Assembly: GCF_023016285.1 (NCBI RefSeq)
Contig: NZ_CP095413.1
Span: 1,736,001-1,800,000, forward strand
DNA from: Muricauda sp. SCSIO 64092
Lineage (GTDB): Bacteria > Bacteroidota > Bacteroidia > Flavobacteriales > Flavobacteriaceae
Reading direction: 5' to 3'
DNA: 64,000 nt
Under the pieces are notes generated by a model. That model did no database searches, was not told the origin of the DNA, and saw nothing but the letters and a program-made list of their open reading frames with translations. Positions 61,001 to 64,000 of this stretch are shown one piece after another (within the stretch, counting starts at the first letter, position 1; every line of letters starts with the position of its first letter). The position numbers were made by a program, and so were the translations under genes.

Positions 61001-64000
61001 CTTTGACCAGGACATCGGTTCGTGGGACACGGGCAAGGTGACCGATATGCAGGAGATGTTCGAAGGTGCGACCTCCTTTGACCAGGACCTGGGGGACTGG
61101 GACATGGGACAGGTGACCAATGGGACCAAGATGCTGGACAACAGCGGGCTCTCCATTGCGAACTGGGACGCCACGCTTATCGGCTGGGCCGGCCAGGACT
61201 TTACCAACACGCCGACCATAGGGGCCTCAGGACTGAAATACTGCACGGCCGGCGCCCAACGTGCCGCGCTGACCTTCAACATTACCGGTGACAGTGGGGG
61301 GACCACCCCGCCAACGGCACGGTGCAAGACGGCAGTAACGCTACAACTGAGCACGGACGGTACGGCCACCCTGACGACCGCCCTTGTGGACAACGGTTCC
61401 AGCGATGCCTGTGGGGATGTCACCCTAGGCCTGTCCAAGGACAGCTTTACGGCGACCGACCTGGGTACAAACACCGTAACCTTGACGGTGACCGACCCCA
61501 ATGGGAACACGAATACCTGTCAGACCACTGTGACCGTGGAGGACCCCACAAAAGGTTATTTTATCACCACCTGGGATACGACTAAGGCCGGCACCTCCGG
61601 CAACAATTCCATCACCATCCCCGCTGAGGGCACCTATGACGTGGACCTGGGCAATGATGGCACCTATGAGCTGTTGGACCAGACCGGGGAAACCGAGATA
61701 GATGTCACCAACACCAATTATAAGGACCCTGACGGTAATAATTATTCCGCCGGGGAGATACAGGTGGCCCTGCGCAACGCCGCTTCCGGTACCGGGAACC
61801 TGACCAGGATACATTTCAACAATACGGATGACAAACAGAAGCTGCTCTCCGTGGACCAGTGGGGCAGCAGTATCCCCTGGAGCACCATGGAGGGTGCATT
61901 TTGGGGCTGTACCAATCTGGAGGTCAAGGCGACCGATGCCCCCGACCTGGGCAGTGTGACCAATATGGGCCGGATGTTTATGCAGTGTACCTCACTTATG
62001 GGAACAACGGGCTTCCCCACCTGGAACACGGCCAACGTGACCAATATGGCCCGGATGTTCAATGTGGCAAGCGCCTTTAACGGGAATATCGGTTCCTGGA
62101 ACACCGCCAATGTGACCGATATGAGCTGGATGTTCAATGTGGCAAGCGCCTTTAACGGGGTCATCGGTTCCTGGGACACCAGCAAGGTAACCGATATGGC
62201 CGTCATGTTCCGGTTTAGTCCCTTTAACGGGGACATCAGCTCCTGGAACACCAGCGAAGTGACCAATATGGGCTCCATGTTCGGCAGTACAAGTACCTTT
62301 AATGGGGACATCAGTTCCTGGAACATCAGCAAGGTGACCGATATGGGCGGCATGTTCTATGGAGCAAGCGCCTTTAATGGAAATATTGGTAACTGGAACA
62401 CCAGCAAGGTGACCTATATGGGCAGCATGTTCTGGGATGCAACTTCCTTTGACCAGGACATCGGTTCCTGGGACACGGGCAATGTGACCAATATGATGGC
62501 CATGTTCTCTGGTGCAACCGCTTTTGACCGGGACATCGGTTCCTGGAATACCAGCAAGGTGACTGATATGTACGGCATGTTCGATGGGGCAAGCGCCTTT
62601 GACCAGAACCTGGGCACATGGGATCTGGGGAAGTTGACCAGTTATGGGGGTTGGGCCATGCTCGACAACAGTGGGCTCTCCATCGCCAACTGGGATGCGA
62701 CCCTTATCGGCTGGCACGGTAAGGACTTTACCAATTCTGCTTACATCGAGGCCTCCGGCCTAATCTACTGTACCGCGGTCACCCAGCGTGCCGCATTCAA
62801 CTCCGGGCCCTTTAGGGTCAGTGGGGACCGTGCGGAAACCATCCCCCCGACGGCGAGTGATCTTACAGCAATCAGTGCCCAGTGCAGTGCCCCGGTACCG
62901 GACACCGCCGTGGTGACCGATGCGGCCGACAACTGTGGGACGCCAACGGTGGCCTTTGTAAGCGATGTAAGTGATGGCAACAGCAATCCGGAAACAATCG
63001 TCCGGACCTATCGGGTGAGCGATACTGTGGGGAACAGTACCACCGTTACACAGACCATCACCGTGGAGGATACCACCGCCCCGACGGCCAGTTGCAAGCC
63101 TTCCGTGGAGATCGGACTGGGCACGGGCGGTACGGCCGCCCTGACCACCGTCCTTGTGGACAACGGTTCCAGCGATACCTGCGGAAACGTTACCCTTGCC
63201 CTGTCCAGGGACAATTTTACGGCCACCGACCTGGGTGCAAATACGGTGACCTTGACGGTGACCGATTCCAACAACAACACAAACACCTGCACGGCGACAG
63301 TAACCGTGGTGGACAATGTGGCCCCGACGGCCTCCTGTACGAACGCCAGCGTACAACTGGACGCCCTGGGCAGTGCAACGATCACTGCGTCCAACATTGA
63401 CAACGGCTCCTCCGACAACAGCGGCACGGTGTCGCTCTCCCTGGACGAAACCAGCTTTGGCTGTTCCGATGTGGGTACGAACACGGTGACCCTTACGGCC
63501 ACGGACGGCAGTGGGAACTCGGCAAGCTGTACGACCACGGTCACGGTACAGGACAAGGTCAGGCCCACGGCCAGCTGCAAGCTTTCCGTGGAGATTGGAC
63601 TGGGCTCCGATGGTACGGCCGCCCTGACCGCCGCCCTTGTGGACAACGGTTCCAGTGACAACTGTCCCATCTCCATGGAGGTGTCCAAGGACAGTTTTAC
63701 CACCACCGACCTCGGTGACCATACGGTGACCTTGACGGTGACCGATCCCAACTACAACACGAACACCTGCACAACCACGGTGACCGTGGTGGATAATGTG
63801 GCCCCGATGGCCTCCTGTACGAACGCCACCGTACAATTGGACGCCCTGGGCAGCGCAACGATCGCCACGTCCAACATCGACAACGGTTCCTCGGACAATA
63901 GCGGCACGGTGTCGCTGTCCCTGGACGAAACCAGCTTTGGCTGTTCCGATGTGGGTATGAACACGGTGACTCTTACGGCCACGGACGGCAGTGGCAACTC
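58023..64000 (+). CDS. Giant surface protein: BspA-like DUF285 repeat arrays followed by HYR/Ig-like repeats (open at window end)
   Basis: Starting at ATG 58023, the frame stays open with no stop for 1992 codons to the window edge. Residues 1-28 are a signal peptide (LLMLFTCLLTTTGLLA). Three homologous modules follow, each with a lead-in (TTWDTTK to VALRNAASG to LLSVDQWGSSISW-type, about 150 residues), then an array of 25-residue repeats of the DUF285/BspA kind (consensus NTSKVTDMxxMFxGAxAFNQ, then DIGSW) in 13, 9 and 8 copies, and a closing LDNSGLSIANWDATLIGW unit. Modules 1 and 2 end with one HYR-like domain each (DNGSSDACGDVTL); after module 3 comes a longer run of HYR/Ig-like domains (TATDGSGNS; CTTTVTV). 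GC is far above the rest of the window. Likely a cell-surface adhesin; the C-terminus and sorting signal are not visible. Confidence 0.9.
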   Translation, partial: MEINYAMALKRPLLMLFTCLLTTTGLLAQGAFVTTWDTTKPGTSGNNSITIPAWGTYDMDLGNDGTYDLFDQTGTTTVDVTQYGHTAGEIQVALRNAASGAGDLTRIHFYNRGDKEKLLSVDQWGSSISWSTMRYAFYGCTNLGIKATDIPDLGSVTDMTGMFQICDSLTGTMGFSNWNTSKVTDMYFMFSGASAFNGDIGAWDTSKVTDMSHMFRGATAFNRDIGAWDTGKVTDMRWMFSSAAAFNGDISSWNTSKVTDMTAMFQSATAFDQDIGSWDTSKVTNMTWMFLFARAFNGEIGSWNTSSVITMNAMFSRARAFNQDVGSWNTSKVTNMGSMFYGAWAFDQNIGTWDTSKVTNMIWMFYFAQAFNQDIGSWDTSNVTDMEWMFSGTRAFNQDVGSWNTSKVTNMRSMFRNATAFNQDIGSWDTSNVTDMWYMFNGATAFDQAIGSWNTSQVTDMARMFREATAFNGDIGSWDTAKVTDMDYVFYGASAFDQNLGGWDLGLVTDGTDMLNNSGLSVANWDATLVGWNNKDLTNTPTIGASGLVYCTAGAQRAALTLNITGDRAETIKPTALCKSATIQLGTGGTASLTAALVDNGSSDACGDVTLGLSKDSFTIANLGTNTVTLTVTDPNGNTNTCQTTVTVEDPTKAYFITTWDTTKSGWSDGNSITIPATGTYDVDLGNDGSYELLDRTGTITIDVTTYGHTTGEIQVALRNAASGTGTLDAIQFNYTGDRDKILSVDQWGSNISWSTMEGAFYGCSNLEVKATDVPDLSNVTNMYSMFALCRVVTGTGFSTWNTSGVTDMARIFRGADVFNGDIGSWDTSSVTDMSYMLNGASVFNQDIGPWNTAKVTNMILMLARAYVFDQDIGSWNTGNVTDMLSMFVRADAFDQDIGSWDTGKVTDMTYLFLNAGAFNQDIGSWNTASVTDMSRTFFGASSFDQDIGSWETGKVVDMWGMFEGARSFNQDIGSWNVGNVTTMEEMFDNATSFDQDIGSWDTGKVTDMQEMFEGATSFDQDLGDWDMGQVTNGTKMLDNSGLSIANWDATLIGWAGQDFTNTPTIGASGLKYCTAGAQRAALTFNITGDSGGTTPPTARCKTAVTLQLSTDGTATLTTALVDNGSSDACGDVTLGLSKDSFTATDLGTNTVTLTVTDPNGNTNTCQTTVTVEDPTKGYFITTWDTTKAGTSGNNSITIPAEGTYDVDLGNDGTYELLDQTGETEIDVTNTNYKDPDGNNYSAGEIQVALRNAASGTGNLTRIHFNNTDDKQKLLSVDQWGSSIPWSTMEGAFWGCTNLEVKATDAPDLGSVTNMGRMFMQCTSLMGTTGFPTWNTANVTNMARMFNVASAFNGNIGSWNTANVTDMSWMFNVASAFNGVIGSWDTSKVTDMAVMFRFSPFNGDISSWNTSEVTNMGSMFGSTSTFNGDISSWNISKVTDMGGMFYGASAFNGNIGNWNTSKVTYMGSMFWDATSFDQDIGSWDTGNVTNMMAMFSGATAFDRDIGSWNTSKVTDMYGMFDGASAFDQNLGTWDLGKLTSYGGWAMLDNSGLSIANWDATLIGWHGKDFTNSAYIEASGLIYCTAVTQRAAFNSGPFRVSGDRAETIPPTASDLTAISAQCSAPVPDTAVVTDAADNCGTPTVAFVSDVSDGNSNPETIVRTYRVSDTVGNSTTVTQTITVEDTTAPTASCKPSVEIGLGTGGTAALTTVLVDNGSSDTCGNVTLALSRDNFTATDLGANTVTLTVTDSNNNTNTCTATVTVVDNVAPTASCTNASVQLDALGSATITASNIDNGSSDNSGTVSLSLDETSFGCSDVGTNTVTLTATDGSGNSASCTTTVTVQDKVRPTASCKLSVEIGLGSDGTAALTAALVDNGSSDNCPISMEVSKDSFTTTDLGDHTVTLTVTDPNYNTNTCTTTVTVVDNVAPMASCTNATVQLDALGSATIATSNIDNGSSDNSGTVSLSLDETSFGCSDVGMNTVTLTATDGSGN
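58557..59531 (+). repeat. DUF285 array 1: 13 tandem 75-bp units
   Basis: Thirteen consecutive units of exactly 75 bases (25 residues). Each ends in a Trp after a DIGS/DVGS-like turn; unit 13 ends NLGGW. The constant parts (AAGGTGACCGATATG; TTTAACCAGGACATCGGT) make the DNA highly repetitive. Confidence 0.9.
60426..61100 (+). repeat. DUF285 array 2: 9 tandem 75-bp units
   Basis: Nine 25-residue units with the same consensus as array 1 but with more Gly-Lys/Gly-Asn (DTGKVTDM, NTGNVTDM) and FDQDIGSW ends; the closing unit ends DLGDW. Unit lengths are constant. Confidence 0.9.
62025..62621 (+). repeat. DUF285 array 3: 8 tandem units (seven of 75, one of 72 bp)
   Basis: Eight units; the third is one codon short (FRFSPFNGDISSW). 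Unit lengths stay multiples of three, so the frame is kept. Confidence 0.9.
63087..64000 (+). repeat. HYR-like domain pairs repeated every 480-483 bases
   Basis: The segment starting at 63322 (GCCCCGACGGCCTCCTGTAC) recurs at 63802 with few changes, and the segment at 63087 (GCCAGTTGCAAGC) recurs at 63570. Two alternating Ig-like domain types, about 80 residues each, are duplicated as a pair; the second copy is cut by the window edge. Confidence 0.85.

Noticed and set aside
58433..63997. Many long minus-strand open frames in the last 6 kb
   Set aside because: They are shadows of the in-frame 75-bp and 480-bp repeats of the plus-strand giant gene: same phase throughout, low-complexity repeated peptides, no independent starts or family similarity.

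Overview
The window reads as chromosome of a marine-type Bacteroidota, most probably family Flavobacteriaceae. The grounds are two SusC/SusD pairs, FecR anti-sigma and ECF sigma regulation, many Cys-lipoproteins, DUF2141 and DUF4405-like proteins, TTTG/TAnnTTTG-like promoter elements, and ATG starts with little Shine-Dalgarno signal. No tRNA, rRNA, CRISPR array or intact insertion sequence was found. GC is moderate over most of the window, lower in the RHS tail (about 52.2-53.7 kb) and clearly higher in the last 6 kb.

Region by region. 0-4.8 kb (+): end of a SusC receptor, its SusD partner and two tandem secreted glycerophosphodiester phosphodiesterases, probably a phosphodiester uptake locus. 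5.7-20 kb: a minus-strand block of SusC (with N-terminal STN domain), SusD, two FG-GAP/ASPIC-UnbV proteins and a PAP2/vanadium-haloperoxidase-like lipoprotein, controlled by a FecR anti-sigma factor and a divergently encoded ECF sigma factor. 20.2-22.4 kb: a ketopantoate-reductase-like enzyme and a beta-propeller lipoprotein. 22.4-23.2 kb: a gene-poor stretch with two strong palindromes and a decayed reading frame. 23.2-31.3 kb (-): an export operon of the YbhGFSR type (TetR regulator, TolC, HlyD, two ATPases, DUF2141 protein, two ABC-2 permeases), ending in an OMPLA-like phospholipase A. Three copies of the 16-bp palindrome TTAACCAnnTGGTTAA are the likely TetR operators. 31.5-33.7 kb: a small secreted protein, a DUF4405/DUF2271-like membrane protein and a SigZ-like sigma factor. 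33.7-34.1 kb: two repeat elements, one a MITE-like element of about 160 bp. 34.3-39.4 kb (+): aldose 1-epimerase, GH5 endoglucanase-like lipoprotein and GH3 glycosidase with PA14 domain, for beta-glucan breakdown.

39.6-57.5 kb is the most unusual part. A compact minus-strand cluster encodes a type II secretion/type IV pilus-like machine (prepilin, prepilin peptidase, GspE/PilB ATPase, secretin, PilMN/GspL-like and PilO/GspM-like proteins) with no GspF/PilC platform gene beside it. It is divergent, across 472 bp containing a 33-bp dyad, from a plus-strand run of three paralogous secreted fibre-like proteins, an RHS protein with an unrecognised C-terminal domain, a small possible immunity gene, a decayed fragment and a second RHS-family protein. 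This could be a machine with its surface or toxin substrates; that link is inference.

58.0-64.0 kb holds one uninterrupted plus-strand frame of at least 1992 codons that runs off the window. It starts with a signal peptide, carries three arrays of 25-residue DUF285/BspA-like repeats, and continues into HYR/Ig-like repeats. It is a giant surface protein encoded by tandemly repeated, GC-rich DNA.
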